From positions 1,177,793 to 1,241,792 of the forward strand of contig PBIO01000014.1 in NCBI GenBank assembly GCA_002720865.1: DNA of 64,000 nucleotides, read 5' to 3'. Both the position numbers and the translations under genes were made by a program. Under the pieces are notes generated by a model that made no database searches, had not been told where the DNA came from, and saw nothing but the letters and a program-made list of their open reading frames with translations. The stretch comes from Halobacteriovorax sp. (lineage in GTDB: Bacteria > Bdellovibrionota > Bacteriovoracia > Bacteriovoracales > Bacteriovoracaceae). This document shows positions 25,190 through 33,791 of this stretch, piece after piece (position 1 is the stretch's first letter; every line of letters begins with the position of its first letter).

Positions 25190-25193
25190 TTGT

Positions 25194-26180
25194 TTAACCT
25201 CTGTTTATTCCACTTACATAATAGCTATATAAAGCTTTTAAACGGCCTCTGGCAATGGGCAGGTAGTGAAGATAAAGTTTCTTTGGTTTATCAAGTATAT
25301 ACTCTTGAACATGGTGTGGTTCGATAAAGAGAATAAAGGAAAAAAGCATCATCCACTCAAAGAATCCAATACTCATAGTTAATTCAATTCCAATATGAAG
25401 ACCGATTCCCGCAAAGACGACTGGATATCTAAGCTCTTTGATCCAGATAAGTGTACCCAGTGCCCACTCGATAAAAAGAGCCGACCAGGTCATGAACTTT
25501 ACGGACCATAAATAGTCAAAGACGTGGGGAATAACGACTCTTTGAAAAGAGAGAAGTCTTGCTGTGTAATAAGTTGCAGTTCCATCAAGCCACATATCTC
25601 CGTAGGACTTAAAGATAAAGGTCGCTAAATAGACTAAGCTAAACTGAATTTGAAGAAGCCTTACAGTGGTATTTTTAATAGTTTTAATTTTTTCGCCGGT
25701 TTTTCTAAAACGAAGCCAGGCATCTACAGAAAGGGCAGCCCCAGAGGGAGCGAACATCATTAAAAAGGCCATACATTTTAAAACCGTATCCCCACTGTTT
25801 AGAATCATAAAGTTTCTATTTTGAAGAGAAACCATAACGATAAAGCCCAGGATACTAGCTATTCTTGTTTTAAAGCCTATTGTAATTAAAATAGAAAGAA
25901 GTAAGTAAGAATACAGAATTACCCACATGGCAATATCTGTCGGTGCAAACCAATTGAATACATTAATTCTAAAGCCACTATACAATTGTTGAGATAGGCC
26001 AATCGGCATTGTGCTTCCAAAGTTTGTCCCGTACCAAACGATAGCATCCGGGATTAAAGAAGCAGCATTGAGAATATTTAGAAGCCCAAAAAGAATTCTA
26101 AAGACGGCTAAAGAAGTAGGAGCCTCGTCTGAAAAAAAGAATTTGTCCCAAGCTTTGGCAAAGGATTTAATTGAAAACAT
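25194..26180 (-). CDS. HTTM-domain membrane protein (gamma-carboxylase-like)
   Basis: Membrane protein of 328 residues with about eight hydrophobic helices. The pattern SLAVFRILFGLLNILNAASL, followed by WLRFRKTGEKIKTIKN and MWLDGTATYYTARL, fits HTTM proteins, the transmembrane part of vitamin K-dependent gamma-carboxylase-like enzymes. Only the membrane region is present; the C-terminal luminal domain of true carboxylases is absent. It lies between a small companion protein and a DCC protein, all with gaps of 2-4 bases, so the three are very probably one functional unit. Confidence 0.85.
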   Translation of the reverse strand: MFSIKSFAKAWDKFFFSDEAPTSLAVFRILFGLLNILNAASLIPDAIVWYGTNFGSTMPIGLSQQLYSGFRINVFNWFAPTDIAMWVILYSYLLLSILITIGFKTRIASILGFIVMVSLQNRNFMILNSGDTVLKCMAFLMMFAPSGAALSVDAWLRFRKTGEKIKTIKNTTVRLLQIQFSLVYLATFIFKSYGDMWLDGTATYYTARLLSFQRVVIPHVFDYLWSVKFMTWSALFIEWALGTLIWIKELRYPVVFAGIGLHIGIELTMSIGFFEWMMLFSFILFIEPHHVQEYILDKPKKLYLHYLPIARGRLKALYSYYVSGINRG

Positions 26181-26182
26181 AA

Positions 26183-26731
26183 TTAGTTTCTCGCCACTGT
26201 GTTAAGGTCTTCAGGAAGCTTAAAAAAGACTTCATCCTCAGATAGTTTTGGATCCCATTTCTTTAGAGGGATCATATTTTCTTGTTTTCCATGAATAATT
26301 TTAACTTCAATCCAACGACGAATTAGCTCAGCTCTTAATATTGGGTTTCCTTGTTCAGCGTACTTATCAACCATATACTTAAGAGAGGGTTTCCAAAGAA
26401 CAGCGTGGCTATTCTGACGAACATTGTCTTTTGACCACTTAGTCCAGCGCACTCTTCTAAAAGGAAATAGAAAGTTTTCCTCTAGAGAGTCTTCTACGTT
26501 CTTTGTTATAATTGTTCCGTCTTGATAATAAAGGCGAGCATAAATATTAACATCATATCTAAGTGGGTTTGGTGAGAACATATTCCAGCCCTGCCAAATC
26601 CCCATACCCATCACAACTGGACTTGTCTTTTCCTTTGCCACCTTAAACAAAAGCGAGTCAAAGGGCAGACCATGCAAGAAGATCAGTGTTAAGTAAGAGA
26701 TAATACCTAAGTTTATAAACCATTTTTTCAT
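26183..26731 (-). CDS. HTTM-associated single-pass membrane protein
   Basis: Protein of 182 residues with one N-terminal membrane helix (about 5-24) and a periplasmic domain. The segment GIWQGWNMFSPNPLRYDVNI resembles the W-x-MFSPxP motif of small proteins that accompany HTTM genes. It is the first gene of a four-gene operon with HTTM, DCC and rlmN, 2 bases before HTTM. Function unknown, but co-dependence with HTTM is likely by context. Confidence 0.72.
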   Translation of the reverse strand: MKKWFINLGIISYLTLIFLHGLPFDSLLFKVAKEKTSPVVMGMGIWQGWNMFSPNPLRYDVNIYARLYYQDGTIITKNVEDSLEENFLFPFRRVRWTKWSKDNVRQNSHAVLWKPSLKYMVDKYAEQGNPILRAELIRRWIEVKIIHGKQENMIPLKKWDPKLSEDEVFFKLPEDLNTVARN

Positions 26732-26776
26732 GGCCTATTTTTAGCTTAAGTAAAACGAAATGAGAGGGGGTTTAGT

Positions 26777-26810
26777 AAAGATTACAGCCATCTAAGTGGC
26801 TGTAATCTTT
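26777..26810 (-). terminator. Intrinsic terminator of the repeat-protein gene
   Basis: AAAGATTACAGCCA (26777-26790) and TGGCTGTAATCTTT (26797-26810) form a perfect 14-bp stem with a 6-base loop, 10 bases after the stop of the large repeat-protein gene. The U-tract is short (TTT), so efficiency is uncertain, but position and stem quality fit a terminator. Confidence 0.65.
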
Positions 26811-26819
26811 GAGTAATTC

Positions 26820-29800
26820 TTAAAGGTCTCTAATAGTACAGTTGTTGCTTTTGGCGTATCTAAAAGTTCTATTAAAGTAGGCGATTTTCTCACCCACAAC
26901 ATCAAAGTTGATAAAGAGTCCACAATTGCTAGCCTTTTTCATCATGGCCCTAAAGACAAATGGGTTACTCCATACATACTTTCCAAAATTAGCATAAAGT
27001 TTAGCGTATTCTTTCTGATTTTTTTCTACGAGCATTTTATGAAGAGTTTTCGAAGCTCTCTTAACTGCTCGTTTGATACTTGATCTTTCACTTCTTTTAC
27101 AATCAGAAATTGATTCATTGGCGTTACAATAACCAAGTTCATCTTTACCAAGGTCAAAATACTTATCACTTAGTTTTGTGGCTTCCTTTTTAATAGAGTC
27201 TAAACCTGCAGATGAAGTATTTAGAACATGGAGGTGATCGATAAAGTTTTTATCAAATGAAAACTCAGCTGCAATTTGCGTATAACCTAAACGGTCCTTC
27301 TTATCTCCAGGTACATTAACCGCGAGGGCGTCTGGCATAAAAGTATCAGCAGAGAGTTTAGCAATTGATTTTCTAAGCTTTTTAACCTTGGTTTTATCTA
27401 CAATAAAGGCCCAGAGAAAATGTCCTCTTTCACTTGTTTTAAGAACCTGATTGTTTTTATTTGTAACAGTTCCCTTACCAGCATAGAAAAGTTTAAAGGA
27501 TTCCCTATGACGATTGATAAGACGTCCTTTGCTACCGGCTAGATAAATACCGTAATCAGTCTTTGATGTTAGGCCACGCTTATGTGATTTAACTTTTGAT
27601 ACTGCGTGAATCTTACCTTTCATAAATCTTAGAGATACGAATGGTAGGAGTGGAACACCTAGTTTAAAAGTTGAAATCCTTCCGCTTAACTTTGAAGTTG
27701 ATTCACTTAAGAACTCAACCGACTCGTTAGTAGGGTCAGCAGCCAGCTTTTGAACTGGGATTGCATTACCTTTTAGAAGGTCTTCGTAAGCTTTTCTATT
27801 TTCTTCAGTTGATATATCAATTCTAAAGCTCATCCCTTCAGCATATCTAGATAGGTGTGATCTAGATAAAGAAGTAAACGGAATCCCTAATGAACTAGTA
27901 CCAGTTTTTGTCTTTGTTCCTTTAACTTCAACTAAAACTTCATCAAAATCAATTTTCTTAACATGAAATTTTTGGCCACCAGAAACAACAAAAGTTTGAT
28001 TAAGGCTAAGCACATAGTAAGCAACTCCACCAAAGAACATGATTCCACCTTCAGTCTCATAAACAACTGAATCACCAATATTCCAAGAATCAACTTCTTC
28101 TGCTTGAAAAGGAACTTTTCTTGAAAAGTCTTCTAGCATTTTTGGATCTTCTACTTTTCCTTTGATTTGAATTTTTCCTGATTTAACAGGAGCGACACCT
28201 ACCATCATGCTAAAGTGCTCTAGAGCGCCAGTAGCTTCTGGATAGTTCCAAACTCCTAGGACTCCAAGGCCAACGGTGTACTCAATATACTTCGTAACCA
28301 TATAACCATTGGTACCGTGATCTCTTTGTAGTGAATTATCTTCGTAAGCATCTTTATCTGAATTAGCTAGGTTAATGGCCCTTGTGTACTTGTTGAAGTC
28401 ACCAAAAAAGAGAGGCATAACGCTAAAACTAACTTTATTATTTCCTGTTTCCTGTTCTTCACCTGGCGGCTCTTCTCCAGGAGGTTCTTCTGTTCCACCG
28501 GTTGACCCACCAGTTGAGTTTGAAGAGGTTTCACCTTCGCCGCTAGTTGAAGAGTTTGAGTTTGATGCAGTTTCGCCTTCACCTGTAGAGCTAGAGCTTG
28601 ATGCAGAAACTTCTTCTCCGCCAGTATTTCCAGATGAACCAATTGTTTCTCCAGAAGCACTATTTGTTGAATTACTTGCACCGCCAGTTGAACCAGTTGT
28701 ATTTGAACCAGTTGTTCCAGTAGATCCTGTCGATCCCGATGAGCCAGCTGTGCCTGCTTCACTTCCTCCAGACGTTGAGCCCGTTCCACTACCTGTTGTA
28801 GTTCCAGTACTTCCAATCGAGGCTGATCTCGAAGAGCTTGAAGTATTGCTGGTTGAGCCTATTCCATTCACACTACCAGTAGATGAATTTGAAGAAGTAG
28901 AGCTTACTTGAGCTCCAGAGCCACTTGCTGAAGCTGTACTTGTTCTTGATGAGTTACTTGAGACTGAACCGATACCATTAACTGAACCACTTGTTGTTCT
29001 AGTTGAAGTATTTGAACCAGTCACACCACTTCCGCTAGCAGAGCCAGTTGAAGTAGCTGTGTTATTTACATTCCCGCTTCCGATTCCATTAACAGAACCA
29101 GTTCCGGTTTGTGTTGTTGTTCTTGAACCAGAAACACCTGAGCCACCAACTGTTCCGGAAGCTGTTCTTGAGTTTGTTCCTGTGGCCGAACCGATTCCAT
29201 TAACAGATCCAGATCCTGATTGAGTTCTACCGGCTGAACCAGAAACACCAGAACCACCAACTGTTCCAGAAGCTGATCTAGAGTCTGTCCCAGATGCGGA
29301 ACCAATTCCGTTTACTGAACCAGATGCTGATCTTGAATTTGTTCCACTAGCAGTAACACCGTCACTACCAACGGCCCCTGTTCCACTTTGAGTTGTATTT
29401 GCTGAGGCTGAGCCAATTCCGTTCACAGAACCTGAAGCCGATCTAGAATGAGAGCCTGTTGCACTTCCATCGCTACCAACAGAAGCTGTAGCAGATTGAG
29501 TTGCTCCACCAGAACCGATTCCTGCAACTGAACCAGTCACTCCACGGCTTCCACTTGCAGTAACTCCGTCTGAATCAGCTGCACCTGAACCACCTATTGA
29601 GCCAGAGGCTGAGGCCACGTTTCCAACTTGAGCGTTACCAGAACTTACGGCAGTTCCAGAAACTCCAGAAGAGCTTGCTGTTGCTGATTGATTTGTTCCT
29701 ACATTTCCCGCGATCCCTGCAACATTTGCTGAAGCATTATCATTGGCCGAGGCGCTAACCCCACTTGGACCAACAGAAGCGGCCCTTGTCGTAGTAACTG

Positions 29801-30410
29801 ATCCAACTGAGCCAGCAGTTGCTGAAACAGTATGGCTTCCACCAATTCCACCATTTCCATTTGTTCCAACAGAAGCTTGTTGTCCACCAGCGATACCAGC
29901 GACGTTAACATTTCCGCCTCCAGTAACTTGTCCATTCGTCACACCAGCGTTCACACTACCAACATGAGTATTACCAATTGTTATGGTTCCGTTTGAAGCG
30001 GTCGCTGTAAATCCAGCATTAGTAGCAGCATTGTTTGCAGCATTTGCTGCATTTGTTGCTCCCGTTGTTACTGCATTACCAGTTGAGGTGGCTGCATTAG
30101 TAACCGCTGAAGTTCCACTTGTCGCTGCATTGGTTGCACTTGAAGCAACATTTGATACAGCCGATGTGGCCGCTCTTGTTACTGGAATAGGAATCCCACC
30201 TGAACCACTTATTCCAGCGCTAGAAGGAGAAAAAGTATTTCCGCCAGATCCGCCTCCGGCGGCAGAAGAGACTGCATTGGTCACGCCACTTCCTATTGAA
30301 GTAACCCCAGAGCCTACACTACTTACGGCACTACTAAGCCAAGCATGGGCAGGATTAATATATAAAGATGTAAAGACCATATAAATGGTCAGCGTTTTGA
30401 TGATGGTCAT
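26820..30410 (-). CDS. Large exported Ser/Gly/Thr repeat protein with globular C-terminus
   Basis: Protein of 1196 residues. A signal peptide (MTIIKTLTIYMVFTSLYINP to AHA) is followed by about 620 residues built almost only of Ser, Gly, Thr, Ala, Asn and Val. Within this, a 37-residue unit repeats exactly: the Asn of its NGIG motif falls at residues 330, 367, 404, 441, 478 and 515. An acidic Pro-rich linker (EEPPGEEPPGEE near 640) leads to a 540-residue mixed domain with no recognised family. The layout is that of a fibrous stalk carrying a folded head, so a surface adhesin or spore-coat-like fibre is possible. It is flanked by hairpins on both sides. Confidence 0.8.
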   Translation of the reverse strand: MTIIKTLTIYMVFTSLYINPAHAWLSSAVSSVGSGVTSIGSGVTNAVSSAAGGGSGGNTFSPSSAGISGSGGIPIPVTRAATSAVSNVASSATNAATSGTSAVTNAATSTGNAVTTGATNAANAANNAATNAGFTATASNGTITIGNTHVGSVNAGVTNGQVTGGGNVNVAGIAGGQQASVGTNGNGGIGGSHTVSATAGSVGSVTTTRAASVGPSGVSASANDNASANVAGIAGNVGTNQSATASSSGVSGTAVSSGNAQVGNVASASGSIGGSGAADSDGVTASGSRGVTGSVAGIGSGGATQSATASVGSDGSATGSHSRSASGSVNGIGSASANTTQSGTGAVGSDGVTASGTNSRSASGSVNGIGSASGTDSRSASGTVGGSGVSGSAGRTQSGSGSVNGIGSATGTNSRTASGTVGGSGVSGSRTTTQTGTGSVNGIGSGNVNNTATSTGSASGSGVTGSNTSTRTTSGSVNGIGSVSSNSSRTSTASASGSGAQVSSTSSNSSTGSVNGIGSTSNTSSSSRSASIGSTGTTTGSGTGSTSGGSEAGTAGSSGSTGSTGTTGSNTTGSTGGASNSTNSASGETIGSSGNTGGEEVSASSSSSTGEGETASNSNSSTSGEGETSSNSTGGSTGGTEEPPGEEPPGEEQETGNNKVSFSVMPLFFGDFNKYTRAINLANSDKDAYEDNSLQRDHGTNGYMVTKYIEYTVGLGVLGVWNYPEATGALEHFSMMVGVAPVKSGKIQIKGKVEDPKMLEDFSRKVPFQAEEVDSWNIGDSVVYETEGGIMFFGGVAYYVLSLNQTFVVSGGQKFHVKKIDFDEVLVEVKGTKTKTGTSSLGIPFTSLSRSHLSRYAEGMSFRIDISTEENRKAYEDLLKGNAIPVQKLAADPTNESVEFLSESTSKLSGRISTFKLGVPLLPFVSLRFMKGKIHAVSKVKSHKRGLTSKTDYGIYLAGSKGRLINRHRESFKLFYAGKGTVTNKNNQVLKTSERGHFLWAFIVDKTKVKKLRKSIAKLSADTFMPDALAVNVPGDKKDRLGYTQIAAEFSFDKNFIDHLHVLNTSSAGLDSIKKEATKLSDKYFDLGKDELGYCNANESISDCKRSERSSIKRAVKRASKTLHKMLVEKNQKEYAKLYANFGKYVWSNPFVFRAMMKKASNCGLFINFDVVGEKIAYFNRTFRYAKSNNCTIRDL
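28757..29438 (-). repeat. Coding 111-bp tandem repeats (37 residues each)
   Basis: Six SGSVNGIGS-type starts are spaced by exactly 111 bases inside the large repeat protein. The copies keep the GSVNGIGS block and a GSGVSGS block about 20 residues later, and vary elsewhere. They are coding repeats, not CRISPR. Confidence 0.8.
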
Positions 30411-30478
30411 CAGCTTTTTCCCCTCAAAAAGATTTTGTTGGGTTGTATAAAAGCTGATGCGTTAATTCAAGGAAATAT

Positions 30479-30512
30479 AGTTATGATGACAAGAATACTC
30501 GTCATCATAACT
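30479..30512 (-). terminator. Perfect hairpin, probable terminator
   Basis: AGTTATGATGAC (30479-30490) and GTCATCATAACT (30501-30512) form a perfect 12-bp stem with a 10-base loop. It lies 15 bases after the stop of the gene ending at 30528. No long U-tract follows on the minus strand (ATATTTCC), so it could instead be an operator or leader hairpin for the large repeat gene downstream. Confidence 0.45.
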
Positions 30513-30527
30513 AACTGAAATTAAAGA

Positions 30528-31025
30528 TTACTTATTATGAACTAAGCGTTTTTTTCCGTGACCTGGAAAAGAGGCGTAAACAAATTCAGGTTTAACTTCA
30601 AACACTAGGCCCTTTCCAAACTTTGGATGATCTAGAATATCGTCCATGACGTATTCATTTCTGATTGAATAAGGCTTTGCTTCGCCGCTGGCCCCTTCAA
30701 GGTCAATCCCACCAGTCATAGGCTCAGCTTCATAAAAAGATTTAAAGCCTCCACGGGTAGTTGGTTTAAGATCGATATCAAGCCAAGTATCAAAGTGAAT
30801 AGTTTTGTCTTTTATTTCTTTGATTTTACATTTTCCAACGACCATAGGTGATCCATAGCCTTCGGAAACCCTGTGGATAAAAACCCAATTGTTTTGGCCC
30901 ATCTCAACGATACACTTATCTAGAATTTCTTGCTTTGGTGATAGAGTTACTAGAACTTCTCCACTCCAATTTTTTGCGTGTTCTGGTCCGGCTGCTGGAC
31001 CTCTAACCATAAGGTAAAGTGACAT
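30528..31025 (-). CDS. Small protein with C-terminal HPxxGxGxV domain
   Basis: Cytoplasmic protein of 165 residues without signal peptide. The C-terminal 45 residues (YVMDDILDHPKFGKGLVFEV to KKRLVHNK) form a small beta-rich module with a HPKFGKG core, a strand FVYASFP and a terminal basic RLVH. The same module occurs in the 78-residue protein at 34746. Similar modules appear in Tudor- or CarD-like nucleic-acid-associated proteins. The N-terminal part (1-110) is not recognised. Its transcript probably ends at the hairpin 15 bases downstream. Function unknown. Confidence 0.65.
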   Translation of the reverse strand: MSLYLMVRGPAAGPEHAKNWSGEVLVTLSPKQEILDKCIVEMGQNNWVFIHRVSEGYGSPMVVGKCKIKEIKDKTIHFDTWLDIDLKPTTRGGFKSFYEAEPMTGGIDLEGASGEAKPYSIRNEYVMDDILDHPKFGKGLVFEVKPEFVYASFPGHGKKRLVHNK

Positions 31026-31078
31026 ATTGTTCTCCTTCAGAATCTCAGTATTTTAAAGGAAATACTCGTATTAGTCAC

Positions 31079-31771
31079 TTACTGACAGGCGTCAGATGGT
31101 AAAGGCTTACCAAACGCGGATTCAGCGTTTTCGAGCATGATTTGCTGAAGCTTTTTAAGGTCTAAATTAAGTAAGTTTGCAGCCTTTTCATAAATGTCCT
31201 CAATTCTATAGTCCTCCATGTCATCAGTTTCAAGAAGAAGCCTATGATTTGGAATATGAGTAAAAGACCTAAAGCCGCCGCTTTTTTCATCATAAAGCTT
31301 CGGTCCATAACTAAAGAAAACATTGTATCTTAAAAGCTGGGAGGTCATATCTGGATTTCCATTATAGTCGTGGAAGATAAGACTGCCCCTGTAATTTAAT
31401 TTTTTAATTAAGTTTAAAACATCCGGGTAAGCTCGCACGCAGTGAAGAACTAGGGAGTTAACTTCAGCATCAATGGCCAATTTTATTTGTTTTTCAAAAA
31501 CTTCAAGCTGTCTTTGAATAGGAACTTTTATCTTTCGATCCAGTCCCATCTCTCCCATGGACATAAAGTGCTGATGCTCAAGAAATTCTTTAATAAGCTC
31601 ATAAGCTTCATCGATGACAATCTCATCAATATACCAAGGATGAATCCCAAGACAAAAGGGACCCTCGGGCTTTAGGCCTTGGTCAAGGGCCTTTCTAATA
31701 TCGACACTAAGCACTTGGCTTTGCCTAATGGAATCTCGAACCTGATGAGTATGAGAGTCAAAGAACTGCAT
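31079..31771 (-). CDS. TatD-like metal-dependent hydrolase
   Basis: Cytoplasmic metallohydrolase of 230 residues with a TIM-barrel TatD pattern: QFFDSHTHQ at the N-terminus, FMSMGEMGLDRK, SLVLHCVRAYPDVLN, SLIFHDYNGN and HRLLLETDDMED carry the metal-binding His, Glu and Asp residues. TatD proteins are DNases and related phosphodiesterases. The ATG at 31771 is chosen because the protein begins with the family motif there, and it overlaps the tcdA stop (TAATG); a longer in-frame version would add 43 basic residues. It is coupled to tcdA. Confidence 0.85.
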   Translation of the reverse strand: MQFFDSHTHQVRDSIRQSQVLSVDIRKALDQGLKPEGPFCLGIHPWYIDEIVIDEAYELIKEFLEHQHFMSMGEMGLDRKIKVPIQRQLEVFEKQIKLAIDAEVNSLVLHCVRAYPDVLNLIKKLNYRGSLIFHDYNGNPDMTSQLLRYNVFFSYGPKLYDEKSGGFRSFTHIPNHRLLLETDDMEDYRIEDIYEKAANLLNLDLKKLQQIMLENAESAFGKPLPSDACQ

Positions 31772-32544
31772 TAACTTGTTATACTTTTGATGGCCTGGTG
31801 AGCAGCTGCAAAACCAAAAGAGCCAGTGAGAAAAGAAGCGGAACCAAGACCGCCATCGCAATCTAGTTTCAAACGGTCTTGACGTGTGGAGGTTTGGCAA
31901 ATCTCTCCGTTTTTATCGGGGTAAGAAACTTCTTCTAAGGAGTAAACACAATCCACTCCAAAGGGGACGGTTTTATCTCTTGTAAAATTATATTCTCTTT
32001 TAAGATTTTTTCTTATGAGAAAAACAAAGGGATCTTTTTGAGTAAAGTTTAAATCCCCAGATCTAATTAAAGTCGGATCTGTTTTTCCGCCAGCCCCGCC
32101 AACAGTGCAAATCTTTATTCCCCTTTTTACACATAAGTCGATTAGAAAGAGTTTGTTCCACATGCTATCAAAGGCATCGACTATATAATCAAAGTCATTA
32201 TCTAAAATTTCTTCAGCATTTTCTTTGGTGAAGAACTTTTCGATAAGATTGACTTCGCAATTTGGATTTATCTTTAAGACTCTTTCTTTCATGACGGCGA
32301 TTTTACTTTTTCCAATTGTTCCGTCGAGGGCGTGAAGTTGTCTATTCACATTAGAAAGACAAACGTCATCAAGATCAACCATCGTGATTCTTCCAACACC
32401 ACTTCTGGCCAGGGCCTCAACAGTCCAAGAACCAACGCCGCCAATTCCCATCACGCAGACATGGGCCTGCTTAATTTTTTTAGCGGCCTCTTTTCCTAAG
32501 AGGGATCCGATTCCATTAAATCTAAAGTCTGTACTTTCTGACAT
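31771..32544 (-). CDS. tcdA: tRNA threonylcarbamoyladenosine dehydratase
   Basis: E1-like enzyme of 257 residues that dehydrates t6A37 of tRNA to the cyclic form ct6A. The nucleotide-binding loop is HVCVMGIGGVGSWTVEALAR, with Arg-rich LSNVNRQLHAL near residue 70, DYIVDAFDSMWNKL, and a TVPFGVDCVYSLEE segment. Length is normal. The stop overlaps the TatD-like start by one base. Another enzyme of the same tRNA position (TrmO) is encoded at 61504, although the two are not linked. Confidence 0.93.
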   Translation of the reverse strand: MSESTDFRFNGIGSLLGKEAAKKIKQAHVCVMGIGGVGSWTVEALARSGVGRITMVDLDDVCLSNVNRQLHALDGTIGKSKIAVMKERVLKINPNCEVNLIEKFFTKENAEEILDNDFDYIVDAFDSMWNKLFLIDLCVKRGIKICTVGGAGGKTDPTLIRSGDLNFTQKDPFVFLIRKNLKREYNFTRDKTVPFGVDCVYSLEEVSYPDKNGEICQTSTRQDRLKLDCDGGLGSASFLTGSFGFAAAHQAIKSITS

Positions 32545-32558
32545 GGGCTTCTTTTAGC

Positions 32559-32587
32559 GCGTCACTAAAATATCGTCAATATGACGC
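32559..32587. promoter_or_regulatory. Possible enhancer repeat upstream of sigma-54 promoter
   Basis: GCGTCA (32559-32564) and TGACGC (32582-32587) form an inverted repeat. A third TGACGC lies at 32656-32661, 74 bases from the second, about seven helical turns. The position, roughly 110-140 bases upstream of the -24 element, fits a binding site for a sigma-54 activator, but this is inference. Confidence 0.35.
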
Positions 32588-32694
32588 TTTGCGTGATAAC
32601 CTTTTGACCCGTTTAACCTGGGGTAAAAAAGAACCGGAGCAAGAGGCACCTGCCATGACGCACCTCATACCTCTTGAAAATTATGAAATCAATT

Positions 32695-32711
32695 TTGGCA
32701 CAGGCATTGCT
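32695..32711 (+). promoter_or_regulatory. Sigma-54 (RpoN) promoter
   Basis: TTGGCACAGGCATTGCT matches the -24/-12 consensus: TGGCAC, five bases, TTGC, with exactly ten bases between the invariant GG and GC. It lies about 55 bases before the ATG of the exported Arg-rich protein, on the same strand. Confidence 0.8.
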
Positions 32712-32764
32712 TTAAGTAGCCTAACCAAGAAATGTACACGACGTGCAAAGAGAGAGGAGAGAAT

Positions 32765-33595
32765 ATGAACTTTAAGAGTCTTACAAAAATACAATTAGGT
32801 GTTGCGCTATTTGCTAGCGTTTTATTTTTAGGTGATGCCTTAGCCACGACGCCACAGGCGCGGAGGTTAGCCCGGCAAATTTCGGTAGAATCAACTGAAG
32901 CTTATAGAATCGCAGATCGTAGATCTGGATTTGGTCATAGAGAGCAAATGGCCTTAATGGATTTAAGAGATCTTCAAGATTCAGCTCGCGACTTAGAAAT
33001 GGATATTAATTTACCAAGAAGAGCGCAAAATGCTTTAAGCCGAGTTGAAACATCATTAAATAGAGCTGAAAGATCAGCCATCGCTTTAAGAGCTTACAAC
33101 AGAGTAAGCATGAAACTTTCTAATATCTCTATGAATGTTCGTCAGATCAGAAGAGAAGTTAGAGGTGGAGGACAAGGTCCTGGACAACTTCGTGGTGTTA
33201 AAAGAATGGCCCGTAAATACGAGCAAGACATCAGAACTGTTCTTCAATCAATCAGAAGCCAAATTCGTCCTCGTGGACAACGTGGACCTAGAGTTCAGGA
33301 AAAAATGAGAGCTCTTCGTCAACTTAAGCAAGAAGCGGCTCATTTCTTAAACGTAGCTGAAACTGCTTTAAGACCAAGAAGAGTTAAGAGGGCCTTTGAA
33401 AACTTAGCGGCCACTCATAGAATGACTCGTATGGAAGTTCAGCCACTTCTAAGAAGAACTGGTACTGGAATGTATATGAGACAAGCATCTCAAACCCTAA
33501 GAGAAATCGGTCAACGTCTAGACAGAGTAGGCGGTGGACACGGTCCTATCGGTGGCGGTTTTGGAGATGACTTCGGAACTTTTCCAAGATTCTAA
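32765..33595 (+). CDS. Exported Arg-rich helical protein, RpoN-controlled
   Basis: Protein of 276 residues. A signal peptide runs through VALFASVLFLGDALA, and the mature part starts near Thr-Thr-Pro. The rest is strongly basic, with about one Arg in six, and predicted to be helical, with a Gly-rich tail (VGGGHGPIGGGFGDDFG). The ATG at 32765 is preceded by AGAGAGGAGAG, a strong ribosome-binding site. A consensus sigma-54 promoter lies upstream, and a terminator follows the stop by about 50 bases, so it is a single-gene transcript. No family recognised. Such a basic exported protein could bind nucleic acid or a polyanionic envelope polymer; this is speculation. Confidence 0.75.
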   Translation: MNFKSLTKIQLGVALFASVLFLGDALATTPQARRLARQISVESTEAYRIADRRSGFGHREQMALMDLRDLQDSARDLEMDINLPRRAQNALSRVETSLNRAERSAIALRAYNRVSMKLSNISMNVRQIRREVRGGGQGPGQLRGVKRMARKYEQDIRTVLQSIRSQIRPRGQRGPRVQEKMRALRQLKQEAAHFLNVAETALRPRRVKRAFENLAATHRMTRMEVQPLLRRTGTGMYMRQASQTLREIGQRLDRVGGGHGPIGGGFGDDFGTFPRF

Positions 33596-33644
33596 GAATA
33601 ACAATTGCGCCAGAAACTTCTCCCAGATGGAGTTTCTCAAAAAA

Positions 33645-33676
33645 CGGGCCCTGCTAACGCGGGGCTCTGTTTTTTC
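33645..33676 (+). terminator. Intrinsic terminator
   Basis: CGGGCCCTGC and GCGGGGCTCTG form a GC-rich stem around TAAC, followed by TTTTTT (33671-33675). A second hairpin (AGAAACT/AGTTTCT) lies just upstream. Ends the Arg-rich protein gene. Confidence 0.8.
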
Positions 33677-33791
33677 TCTACAAAAACTCATAAAAAATTA
33701 ACAGTTTAACGCATCTCATATGGTATTTTTTCCTGACGGTTTTAGTTTTGTAATGTTAGGATTTCCCGAAATTAAATTAAGGGACATATAA

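Noticed and set aside
28757-29438. Regular 111-bp repeats that could be mistaken for a CRISPR array
   Set aside because: The unit keeps the reading frame, varies within each copy, and encodes the 37-residue protein repeat; no short identical repeats with unique spacers exist.
28367-30384. Several long open frames on the plus strand and in other minus frames across the repeat-protein gene
   Set aside because: They arise from the repetitive, biased codons of the 1196-residue gene on the opposite strand. They have no ribosome-binding sites and consist of low-complexity shadow sequence.
31772-31900. N-terminal extension of the TatD-like hydrolase
   Set aside because: The extra 43 residues lie entirely inside tcdA, are Arg/Trp/Phe-rich, and precede the family start motif; the TAATG overlap supports the shorter form.
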